This document shows positions 1-8,750 of a stretch of 64,000 bases of DNA, in pieces. The position numbers and the translations under genes are program-made. The notes beneath the pieces are model-generated. The model saw nothing but the letters and a program-made list of their open reading frames with translations. It ran no database searches and was not told where the DNA came from. Source of the stretch: Strongylocentrotus purpuratus (lineage: Eukaryota > Echinodermata > Echinoidea > Camarodonta > Strongylocentrotidae); the NCBI RefSeq assembly GCF_000002235.5, contig NW_022145607.1:1200001-1264000 (forward strand), read 5' to 3'. Within the stretch, counting starts at the first letter, position 1; each line of letters begins with the position of its first letter.

Positions 1-1
1 A

Positions 2-1474
2 TACAGACCGAAATATGATGTGGATCCAGAAGAATATTTGCCATGTAGTCATTGTTATGCTTTCTATTCCAAGGATGATTTGTACAGGCATGTTCATAGA
101 TGTAAATTGCGACCAGATGTTGAGGATGAGGATGAGACCTGTGAACCACCCAAGAAGAAAAAAGAACCTTACATGTTCAAACTGGTAGAATGATGCTTCC
201 AGGCCCATCAGGAGTAAGCCCAAAGGTGCACATGATATTATCAATGGGAGTCGATGATGATATATTGAGAGTTGTGAAATCAGATAGATTAATGCAGCAA
301 GTAGCAGAGAGGCTGACATTGAAGCATGGGCATGACAAAGACCAGTATTCATATATACGGCAAAAATTGCGTGAACTTGCACGACTGGTTCGTGAGTACA
401 GAAAATTGAATGATCACCCATCGGCTTCATTAGTAGATTTGATTTGTCCTACCAAATTTAATGAGGTCATAGCTGCAACTAGGAAGGCTGCAGGATTTAA
501 TGAGGATACACATTTGTACACAACACCTAGCCTGGCACTGAAAGTCGGATATACACTGGTGACGGCTGCCAAAGTCCTTATGGGAAATGCTCTGTTGCAA
601 GCAGATGCTGGTTTGGAAAAGAAATGCAAACAGTTCATCAAATCATATACTCTCAAGTGGGAAGCAGAAGTAAGCACACATGCACTGCGTACATTAAAAG
701 TAAACAAGAGAAATACATCAAGGCTGCTTCCTTTGACAACAGATGTTGTTGCACTGTCCAATTATGTGAGAAAAGAAACAAAAGAGGGAAAACAGAAGCT
801 GAACAGCTGCAGTAGTGATGAGACCCTTGACAGATGGAAACAGTTGGCTGAGGTTACCCTGACCCAGGTGTGTGTTTTCAACAGGAAGCGTCCGGGAGAA
901 GTTTCAAAGATGCCCCTCAGTGATTACAAGTGTATCACAAAAGGAGAAGGTGGAATATTTGGTGAAGGCCTAACCAAATGGGAAAAGGCGTTGTGCAATG
1001 TGGTATGGAGGGTGGAGATTAATGGGAAATGCAATAACACTGTACCCGTTTTGCTAACAGATGACATGAAAGGCAGCATTGACTTGTTGATGGAGAAAAG
1101 GTCACAAGTAGTCAATGATGGAAATCCCTACTTGTTTGCAAACCCCGATGGAAGAGGCCACTTGAGAGCAACTGATACAGTGCGAAATCATGCCCAAAAG
1201 TGTGGAGCAAAGTATCCAGATCAGCTTAGATTGACAAAACTCAGGAAGCACATTGCTATCAGCTCTCAGATCATGAATTTGAAGGATAATGAAGTGGACA
1301 TTTTAGCCACCTTCATGGGCCATGACATAAGAACCCACAGAGCCTACTACCGCCTGCCAGATGCGTCACTGCAAGTAGCAAAGATTTCTAAAGTACTCTT
1401 CAGCATGGAGAAGGGAGACCTAAAGGCAATGGCAGGAAAGACGTTGGATGATGTTCGTGTAGATGCAGATGAAG
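2..1474 (+). CDS. Zinc-finger / tyrosine-recombinase-like protein, exon 1 (5' partial, one frameshift)
   Basis: The 5' part (bases 2-160, frame 2) encodes a zinc-knuckle-like motif at 44-103: CxxC, 12 residues, then H-x3-C. A charged linker follows. The main frame (frame 1, open through the first ATG at 190) encodes a long helical region and a C-terminal tyrosine-recombinase-like domain. Counting from the ATG at 190, RPGE at residues 234-237 supplies a box-I-type Arg. LRKHIA (351-356) supplies the box-II Arg352. MGHDIRTHRAYYRLP supplies His378 and, nine residues later, Tyr387, the usual His-to-Tyr spacing. The box-II HxxR histidine is replaced by Thr349. The two frames meet in an A6 run at 158-163; reading frame 1 through it gives HVQTGRMMLPGP, which fits this family better than the frame-2 stop at 191-193. 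The exon ends at GAAG|gtatga in phase 1. I recognise the family as one common in animal genomes and resembling Crypton-type recombinases. Whether it is a domesticated gene or part of an element is unclear. Confidence 0.75.
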
Positions 1475-2557
1475 GTATGACTATTTTTTATGTTTTGTGC
1501 TAGATAGAATGGCTGAGAATATGCCATACCATTTTCATTTCCTTCTACTTTTATCTGAAGTGATATCTGATTGGTTAGTGAGATCATAACGGTTTCTAGT
1601 TTGAGATTACATTAGGCCAGAAAACTTTTATGTTACATCTCAATCATTCATTTCACTCTCATACAACACAGTTTTTATATTGTATAATTTCCTTAGTTTT
1701 GTATGCTTGCTATATCCTTCAGTTTGTGAAGTTCCATGCTTTTGGTAAGCAAACTGGGATGTCTTCATTAGTACCTCCAGTTTTAATAAGAATTGATCCG
1801 AGATACAATATATGGGAAGCTGCCAACATTTCAAATACTTGAATATGTGATTTGATTTTTGTGTCGCCTTACTGAACGTTCATGGTGGCACATACTAATC
1901 CAAATTATCTATGTCCGTCTTTCCATTAACCGATTCGGTTAACGTTTTCGGTTAACCCTTCTAAAAATGCTCCGCAGGCTAAACGCTATGCTTGATTTAC
2001 TCCAAAACTTGGTAGGATGATCCGCAGGTTAAACGCTATGCCCGATTTACTTCTAACTTGGTAGGGTGATAGAGTGAGGTGCCACAATATCATGTGTTGC
2101 TTTGAGCTGTATTATTTGCATATTCATGAATTTCAATTAGCTTATTTGCAATGCAATTTAGGTTAACCTTAAAAAAAATGCTCTGCAGGCTAAACGCTAT
2201 ACCTGATTCATTTGAAACCTGGTAGGGTGACAGACTGAGGTGCCAAGATGTTGTGTGATGCTTTTCATTGCATTATTTGCATAATCATGACATTTAATGA
2301 GCTAATTTGCATATTTTGATATATTTTGGATACTCATGTGTTTTAAAAAAATGATGACACTTGCAGAATTGTCTCTCTAAATACACTTTGTATTGAAGAG
2401 TAGTTGTGGTACCAGCTGTGCTGTTTACATGAAAAGCAAAACAGGGATGACTATCCACAGCTGTCTGCTATGAACTTACCCTTGCAAAGATTATAATGTA
2501 CATGTATGTTATTTTTCACCTGCTCTTGTTAAATCTGTGTTTGTTTTTGTTTTTCAG
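1475..2557 (+). other. Intron 1 with a degenerate tandem repeat
   Basis: The intron has a consensus gtatga donor and a polypyrimidine-cag acceptor. From about 1961 to 2330 it carries repeat units that share a GCAGGCTAAACGCTAT box followed by TTGGTAGG(A/G)TGA and TGAGGTGCCA. A short partial copy starts near 2021 and a longer copy starts near 2187. I see no coding potential in the rest. Confidence 0.5.
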
Positions 2558-2659
2558 AATGCAACATAGATCCAGATGTTGATGATGATCCTGACAACGA
2601 AGTGAACAGGCCCGATGATGCTGTTTTGATGGATGAGATGTCAGACAAAGAAAATGAAG
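2558..2659 (+). CDS. Acidic linker, exon 2 of the recombinase-like gene
   Basis: A pyrimidine-rich acceptor (ttgtttttgtttttcag) precedes 102 bases that are open in the frame continued from exon 1. The exon ends at GAAG|gtgtga. Entry and exit are both phase 1, so the exon is a whole number of codons (34). The peptide is strongly acidic, with several Asp and Glu clusters, and links the recombinase domain to the basic C-terminal exon. It is too short to appear as a stand-alone open frame. The call rests on splice sites, phase match and the composition expected of such a linker; no transcript evidence is available here. Confidence 0.6.
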
Positions 2660-2688
2660 GTGTGAATGAATTACTTTGTTATATCCTT

Positions 2689-3345
2689 TGTTAGGCCTCC
2701 GTTACGAAGTAGCCGGAGGCATTATGTTTTCGGGTTGTCCGTCCGTCCGTCCGTCCGTCCCGTTCTCGTGATCGCGTTATCTGAAGAACCGATTGATGGA
2801 TTCCTGCCAAACTTTGGTCATGTATGTATCTTGCAGAGCCGATGGACTGATAAGATTTTGGGGTCACAAGGTCAAAGGTCAAAGGTCACAGGGCTCATTA
2901 TGTATGAAAAACAGCTCGTGATCGCGTTATCTCAAGAACCGATTGATGGATTCCTGCCAAACTTAGGTCATGTATGTATCTTGCAGAGCCAATGAACTGA
3001 GTAGATTTATGGGTCATGAGGTCAAAGGTCAAATGTCATGGGCTCATTATGTATGCAAAAACAGCTTTATCATTAGAACTGACAGATGGATTACTATTTA
3101 ATTCAGGACATCTTGCAGAGCCAATGAACTGAGTAGATTTTAGGGTCATGAGGTCAAAGATCAAAGGGTCATATATGTATATGAGAAATTGCTTGTAATC
3201 ACGATATTCTGAGAACCTGTTAATGGATTACAATGAAATTCGAATTTGAAAAATTTCTTCTGTTTTGGTTTGTAAACTTGCTCTATGACGGAGGCATCAT
3301 TTTCGAATGCGCGCAGTCGAAGTTCCATCTAGTTTATCCTTACTT
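2689..3345. repeat. Dispersed repeat in intron 2 with (GTCC)n and about 150-bp internal subrepeats
   Basis: The repeat begins with GCCTCCGTTACG and an inner GGAGGC. A (GTCC)n run at about 2739-2760 follows, then three to four tandem subrepeats of roughly 130-150 bp. Each subrepeat has an ATCGCGTTATCT-like head, CTTGCAGAGCC, and a GGTCAAAGGTCA block. The far end has ACGGAGGC, inverted relative to the start. It looks like a non-coding mobile-element copy inside intron 2; I cannot assign a class. Apparent open frames here are repeat translations. Confidence 0.55.
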
Positions 3346-3635
3346 TGATTATTCCAGATGCCCTCAACAGGTGATTATCCTTGTGTCACTATTTGAATTT
3401 TAGCATTCGCTTAGTTTGAATTCTGGCTAAATGGCACTCCTAATGCAGACAGCTTTAAATGAAGAACTAGCTAAAAGTAATGTAAATTGTAACTTTAAAA
3501 AAAAATCAAAATATAACCATTCCACTCTTCTCTCAGCTACCATCTTCTGCATTTGGTTAAGTTTTTTAAAATCTGTCATTGAACCTGAAACATTAATTGT
3601 GTTTCCCTACTTATTTGTCTAATTCACTATTAAAG

Positions 3636-3930
3636 GTATGAGCATGCCGCAGCAAAGCAGAAAGAAGAGTGACCAAGTTGCAAACAAGGAAAGTGACCGT
3701 GGTGCCAGCAGAAAGAAAAGGAGTATCAGACAATCTTGGACAGCTGAAGAAAAACAAGCAATACACAGACACTTTAAAGAAGAACTACGCTCACGCCAAC
3801 TGCCCGGTAAAGAAAAATAATGAAGTACTGCAAGATGGATGCAGACCTGAAGGGTCGTACTAAAAGGTGGACAACAGTCAAAGATTTCATTAGAAACCAA
3901 ATTAGAAAGACAAATCCACTGGATTTTTAG
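3636..3930 (+). CDS. Basic SANT/Myb-like C-terminal exon of the recombinase-like gene (frameshifted)
   Basis: The acceptor ttaaag at 3635 restores phase 1 from exon 2. The first 180 bases encode a Lys/Arg-rich stretch followed by SWTAEEKQAIHRHFKEEL and QLPGKEK, then a stop at 3818-3820. The family usually continues past PGK with a Cys-containing segment and a K(D/N)FIRN-type end. That continuation is present in frame 1 immediately downstream (CKMDADLKGR, then VKDFIRNQIRK) and stops at 3928-3930. A small indel at about 3818-3822 has therefore broken the frame. The W-T-x-E-E-K start resembles a Myb/SANT-like DNA-binding helix bundle, so the protein probably binds DNA at both ends. Either this is a decayed copy or the assembly has an indel here. 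Confidence 0.6.
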
Positions 3931-5941
3931 TGAATTTTCAACCTGTTATGAGTGAAATTAATCATGTTCATCACACTCCGCAATTTTGGATGAAATCTTT
4001 TCAGGTACTGACATGCGTAAAATGTGGTTGCTTCTTATTCATATAACCCACTTACTGGTTTCCTTGATGAAGGGCTGTGCTTTGGAAGAGGTGCACCTTT
4101 ATATAGGTTAACAGTTAACTCCATGGCCAGGAAGCATACTGTGTGTAAAGCAGTGTATGGTTCTGCAAGTCAAATGGGAACTTAATAGGAAAAACTTAAT
4201 TACCTGCCCAGTTGGTCAGGGCCAGGGAGTAGACTTGTGTCTAACAGTATGTATACTGTATAGAAGATTGTAAGGCAAATGGGAACTTTTGTGCTAAAGT
4301 TGTTTGATAAGCCCCAGTTTGCCAGGTTAACGTTTTGCAGTTTAAATGATGACTTACAGGTCAATTTTATCAGCTCCCATATCACCAGATGGTCAACGTC
4401 AGTGAGCATCACATGTGTAACAATGTGCATAAAGGTTTACAGGTCAAACTCCAACTTTGCTCACTTCCCCTAGATTAGGTTCATGGTTGATAGGACTCGT
4501 GATAGGACTAGATGTATAATGTTTTCCATATCAACTGGGAATTAAGAGCCAACTGTGATCAGGTCCTCAGTTGGCTTAGACCATGACAAGGAAGCATCCA
4601 CATGTGTACACTATGTAAAATAAAGTTTGCAGGTCAAATAGGGACTTTAGGCCAACTTTGCTTGGCTCCCCAGTTAAATAGGCCAGTATGTAATGTTTTG
4701 CAATCAACTAGTGACTTATGGGCAATTTTGATCAGGTCCTCAGTTGGCTTGGGTCCGATTACCAGGAAGCATCCGCATGTGTACATTGTGTGAAAGTTAA
4801 GTTTGTAGGTCAAATGGGCACTTTTGGTCAACTTTACTTGGCTCACCAGTTGATCAGGGCCATGATGACTCGTCAAAGGACCGCTATGTATAATGTTTGG
4901 ATTTAAGAGCCAACTGTGATGATCGAGGTCCTCAGTTGGCTAGTTCCAGCTGATGAGGAAGCATCCACATTGTGTAAACTAAAGTTTGCACGTCAAATGG
5001 GGACTTATGGCTAACTTGACTCGTCAAAGGCCCGCTACTTGCAAAATTTAGATTTTTAAGTACATTGCAGATCAAATGGGACATAGCTACCACCTTTGAT
5101 CCTCAATTAGTCAAGGCCAGGTGAAGTCCCATGAAATTGAAAATTGTGTAAAAAGTAACATGTCTAATTTTGATTTATGAGACAACTTGGTTAGCAGTTG
5201 GGTTTTGACTGTTGGTCAATTACCATGGACCTTTGGCCTTTATTAGACTTATAAATATCTCACCACTCTTGTCCAATTTCATCTAAGTTTGGACCCTTTT
5301 TTTCAAAAAAATCATCAAAAAGTAGACCATTTTGCCCCTTTTGTGAAATTTAATCAGGTCCTCGCACTCAGCTATTGGTAGGGCCAGATAACCATTAAAG
5401 CATAATCATGTGTTCAATGTGTTTCTATTAAGTTATGTCTGCAGATCAAATGGGACTTTGTACCATCTATGATCAGATCCCCAGTTAGTCAAGGCCAAAT
5501 TGTGAATAAAGTTTTACAGATCAAATGTGGACTCAAAGCTTGCCAGCTTCGATAATTTTCCAGTTGCAGTCAATTATCAGGGAGCATTGACCAATGTGTA
5601 ACAGTTTTATAAAGATTTGCAGGTAAGTGGGGTATATTTCTGCGACAAAACTATGATCAGCTTCTGAGCCAAGAACATTGTTTATTTAAGGATGCACTCA
5701 GCAACATGCTTTATGCAGTATAGTTCATCTCGTATGTAACTCAAAACTATTGATGGGAAGTGTATAAGGTATACATTTTCTGGCTGAAAATGACCTGTTA
5801 AATCCATTGAACACATACAATTTGGACAACAATTTATCATTTTTTTTACCCATTTTTTTCGACCACCATAAATAAATATCCTTGCAACAAAAATTATTTT
5901 CCTAGTGTCCAAAATATAACTCACAATGTACCAAAATATAA
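3931..5941. repeat. Decayed minisatellite-like region downstream of the gene
   Basis: At least six degenerate units recur at roughly 100-250-base spacing. Each has a GGAAGCATcC(A/G)CATGTGTA-like head and TTTGCAGGTCAAATGGGACTT, usually followed by GCCAACTTTG and a CAGTTGGCT tail (for example near 4130, 4590, 4765, 4955, 5400 and 5580). Spacing is irregular and identity modest, so the array is old. No credible gene is visible. Confidence 0.5.
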
Positions 5942-6441
5942 NNNNNNNNNNNNNNNNNNNNNNNNNNNNNNNNNNNNNNNNNNNNNNNNNNNNNNNNNNN
6001 NNNNNNNNNNNNNNNNNNNNNNNNNNNNNNNNNNNNNNNNNNNNNNNNNNNNNNNNNNNNNNNNNNNNNNNNNNNNNNNNNNNNNNNNNNNNNNNNNNNN
6101 NNNNNNNNNNNNNNNNNNNNNNNNNNNNNNNNNNNNNNNNNNNNNNNNNNNNNNNNNNNNNNNNNNNNNNNNNNNNNNNNNNNNNNNNNNNNNNNNNNNN
6201 NNNNNNNNNNNNNNNNNNNNNNNNNNNNNNNNNNNNNNNNNNNNNNNNNNNNNNNNNNNNNNNNNNNNNNNNNNNNNNNNNNNNNNNNNNNNNNNNNNNN
6301 NNNNNNNNNNNNNNNNNNNNNNNNNNNNNNNNNNNNNNNNNNNNNNNNNNNNNNNNNNNNNNNNNNNNNNNNNNNNNNNNNNNNNNNNNNNNNNNNNNNN
6401 NNNNNNNNNNNNNNNNNNNNNNNNNNNNNNNNNNNNNNNNN
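5942..6441. other. Assembly gap (500 N)
   Basis: Exactly 500 consecutive N bases, a conventional placeholder length. The sequence to the right starts inside a 2-kb element about 925 bases past that element's expected left end, so the true gap size is unknown. Confidence 0.98.
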
Positions 6442-7499
6442 TGTTTTTTTGCGATTAAAGGAGGCATGTCAATTTTTCACATTTTGCGTGTATGTCTATG
6501 GGACATGACTATTCTCAAAACTGGATTCTACATTTCCTGTCTTTCGCGAGCAATATCTCCGTTGTTTTAGCTTTGTTTATGCTGAGCTTCGGATGTTGTA
6601 GCTGAGACAAAAGCTATCTCCAGTGTGCCACTTTATTTTTCGATCTATGCCGGGATCATGCTCATATTTCACTTGCAAAGTAGGACTTCATAATTCCATT
6701 TCCCGTTTACGTGTTATCGCTATGGGAGATGTTTTGGTATATCAGTAACGCACTTGACTTCCAACCTCGAGATCCCTGGTTCGAGTCCGGTGTCTCCAAC
6801 AATTTTTTTCTTCACTTTTTTTTTCCTTTTGACCTTTCACTGTACCATCTCCTTTGATTATTTAAACACGTAGAATCGCAAATAATGTCATAAACAACCC
6901 TTTTTACTTTATTATTACCCTATTTTCACTTAATCCATTACTTTTTGCGTGTAATCCCTATGGGAGATGACTTTTTCTCAAATCTGGATTCTACATTCCT
7001 GTCTTTTGCGAGCAATATCGCCGTTATTTCTGCTTGGATTTTGTTGATTTTTGAGTATGTTGTAGCTGAGACTATATGCTATCTAAATCAATCCTTATTT
7101 TTTTCAATAAGATGTCAGTGATCCGCTCTCGATCATGATCATGATCATAATCATCATGATATCATTATCATAATGATGATAATCATTTATCAATTACATT
7201 TTCATTTCTTTGAATGAGATAAAATCGTCAAAAGGTGTTCTTCATGATGTAAATTAGAGTCAAATGTTGTAACTGGTTACTGCACAGGATCAAAGGTCAT
7301 ATCTTGTTTCAATCTATCTTCCCTAGATCCATGATATCAAGGAGACACAATTTAATCTTGACATATGATAGATCATAATGGGAGAAGCATATAAATGGGA
7401 GAAGCATTTTATAAAATAATATATCGTGTAATGCATTTTCGTTATGTAAACCATTATCATACGTATCACCAATTCGCTAAGTGACGAATTAAAGTCTAG
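6442..7499 (+). mobile_element. Unit U0: 3' half of a 2-kb Helitron/Helentron-like element
   Basis: The sequence is homologous over its whole length to 37690-38730, 39670-40720 and 62320-63377. It contains the tRNA-like segment, two copies of the TTGTAGCTGAGAC module and the ATGATC-rich stretch near 7130-7190. Its end has the terminal hairpin and CTAG at 7496-7499, followed by T. The left part is lost in the gap. It has no coding capacity. Confidence 0.75.
6725..6798 (+). repeat. tRNA-like segment in U0
   Basis: The 5' GGAGATG can pair with the 3' TGTCTCC, including two G-T pairs. GGTTCGAGTCC is a perfect pol III B box, and TGGTATATCAG resembles a relaxed A box. One G is missing after the B box compared with the other copies. 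The anticodon arm is poor, so this is a tRNA-derived SINE-like segment and not a working tRNA gene. Confidence 0.55.
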
Positions 7500-7500
7500 T
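7464..7500 (+). other. 3' terminal hairpin and CTAG-T end of U0
   Basis: AATTCG-(C)TAAGT-GACGAATT forms a stem (8 bp in the other copies, one base lost here). It is followed by AAAGT and CTAG, then T. A hairpin a few bases before CTRR and a T after it is the classic Helitron 3' terminus. Confidence 0.6.
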
Positions 7501-7501
7501 T

Positions 7502-7533
7502 AGGTGATACGTAACGAAGTCAACGTATCACCT
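7502..7533. other. Monomer-junction palindrome
   Basis: AGGTGATACGT and ACGTATCACCT form an 11-bp perfect stem around a 10-base loop. The motif opens every monomer of array A. The left arm, with the two preceding T, is also the inverted complement of the ACGTATCACCTAA box that lies just inside the element's 3' hairpin. Confidence 0.85.
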
Positions 7534-8750
7534 TTTGATTTCGTCAAGATTTTTTATTATTTATTTATTATTATTCTTCCTCGAATTTGTTCGCAGGATA
7601 TCTCAAGACTGAATAAAGCCATTGTTATGAATCTTTCAATGATGATAGATCTTAGTCTAACTTAGAACTGCGTGACTTTTCAAAGACTCAAAATCATCGT
7701 GACGTCATCCAGGCGCCATTTTGTGAAAATCAACTTATGATCATATCTTCATAACGGAAAGTAATTTTTCATTCATATTTATCATGATTAAGATCAATAT
7801 CCGTCGGGTCAATTTGAGGTCAATAAATGCGCGCAAAAATGCGCGTACGCGTAGGCGCGCGCGTTAATGCGCGCGTAAAATTTTAAATTGCTCAAAATCG
7901 TCTTAAATTTTTTTTGCATACGTTTCAGGCCATTATAAGCATTTCATAAAAAATCACGCAAAACACGCATTTTTGCACGTTTTCGTTCGTCACGGCCGAA
8001 CGAAAAATAATTTCTCCGCAAAAGCTTTTGACCGAATATTCCTCATATTTTTCCGGAAAATTTGATACCATGTTTAGCTCTTTATCACTATTAAAAACGG
8101 AATGAGCGTCCGTTCAAGATAACCGTCCGTACGCGCGATTTTTGTAATACATTGCATATATGGGCAAAAACATGCCTATGAAAAGTCCATTGGGATGAAT
8201 AGGGATTGCCAATTTTTTTTTCATATTTAGATAGAGTATGAGTCGGAGGTATGATTTCATATCTCATTTGGCCATTAAGTACATCTTTACGTCATCATAA
8301 TGGCCTTGGAAGTCAAAAATACAAAATTGCATATTATGACGTCATTGTATTTATGGAAAATGTAGTGTATTTCTCTCAATATTCATCGATTCTCTTTGAA
8401 ATGTCGATATGTTGTAGATAAGGCAATTCTCTACAAGATCACTTTTCACTAAGTTTCATTTTAATGAGGTCATCATAGTACAAAATTCAGTTAAAGGCCA
8501 CATGTCAGAATTTTCGTCATTTGCGTGTTATGTCTATGGAAGGTGAATTTCGTTCACATCATGAATCTACATGGCATTCATCTATGAGCACTATCTATCT
8601 TATGTGTGCTCTGTTTTCTCCCAAATTGGGGTATGTTATAGCTGAGACCATGGGCTATAAAAAAGGGTGACTTTGTTTTTTAATCAGATGTTGGGATCAT
8701 GTTAAAATTTTCGATCGAAAGTTGAAATTGCAAATTTTGAAGGAATCATT
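7502..8750 (+). repeat. Array A monomer 1 (reference layout)
   Basis: Layout in order: junction palindrome (7502-7533); AT-rich tract; conserved head from TTCTTCCTCGAATTTG; CRE-type TGACGTCA at 7700; CpG-rich alternating patch 7828-7875; 9-bp-stem hairpin 7981-8005; second TGACGTCA at 8337; two diverged modules ending in GTTGTAGATAAGG (near 8410) and GTTATAGCTGAGACC (near 8633); and an AT-rich tail ending GGAATCATT. The same order repeats in every monomer. Confidence 0.9.

Noticed and set aside
414..1115. Minus-strand and alternate-frame open frames over exon 1
   Set aside because: They are shadows of the recombinase-like coding frame.
5682..6570. Long open frames on both strands across the gap
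   Set aside because: They are open only because N codons hold no stops.
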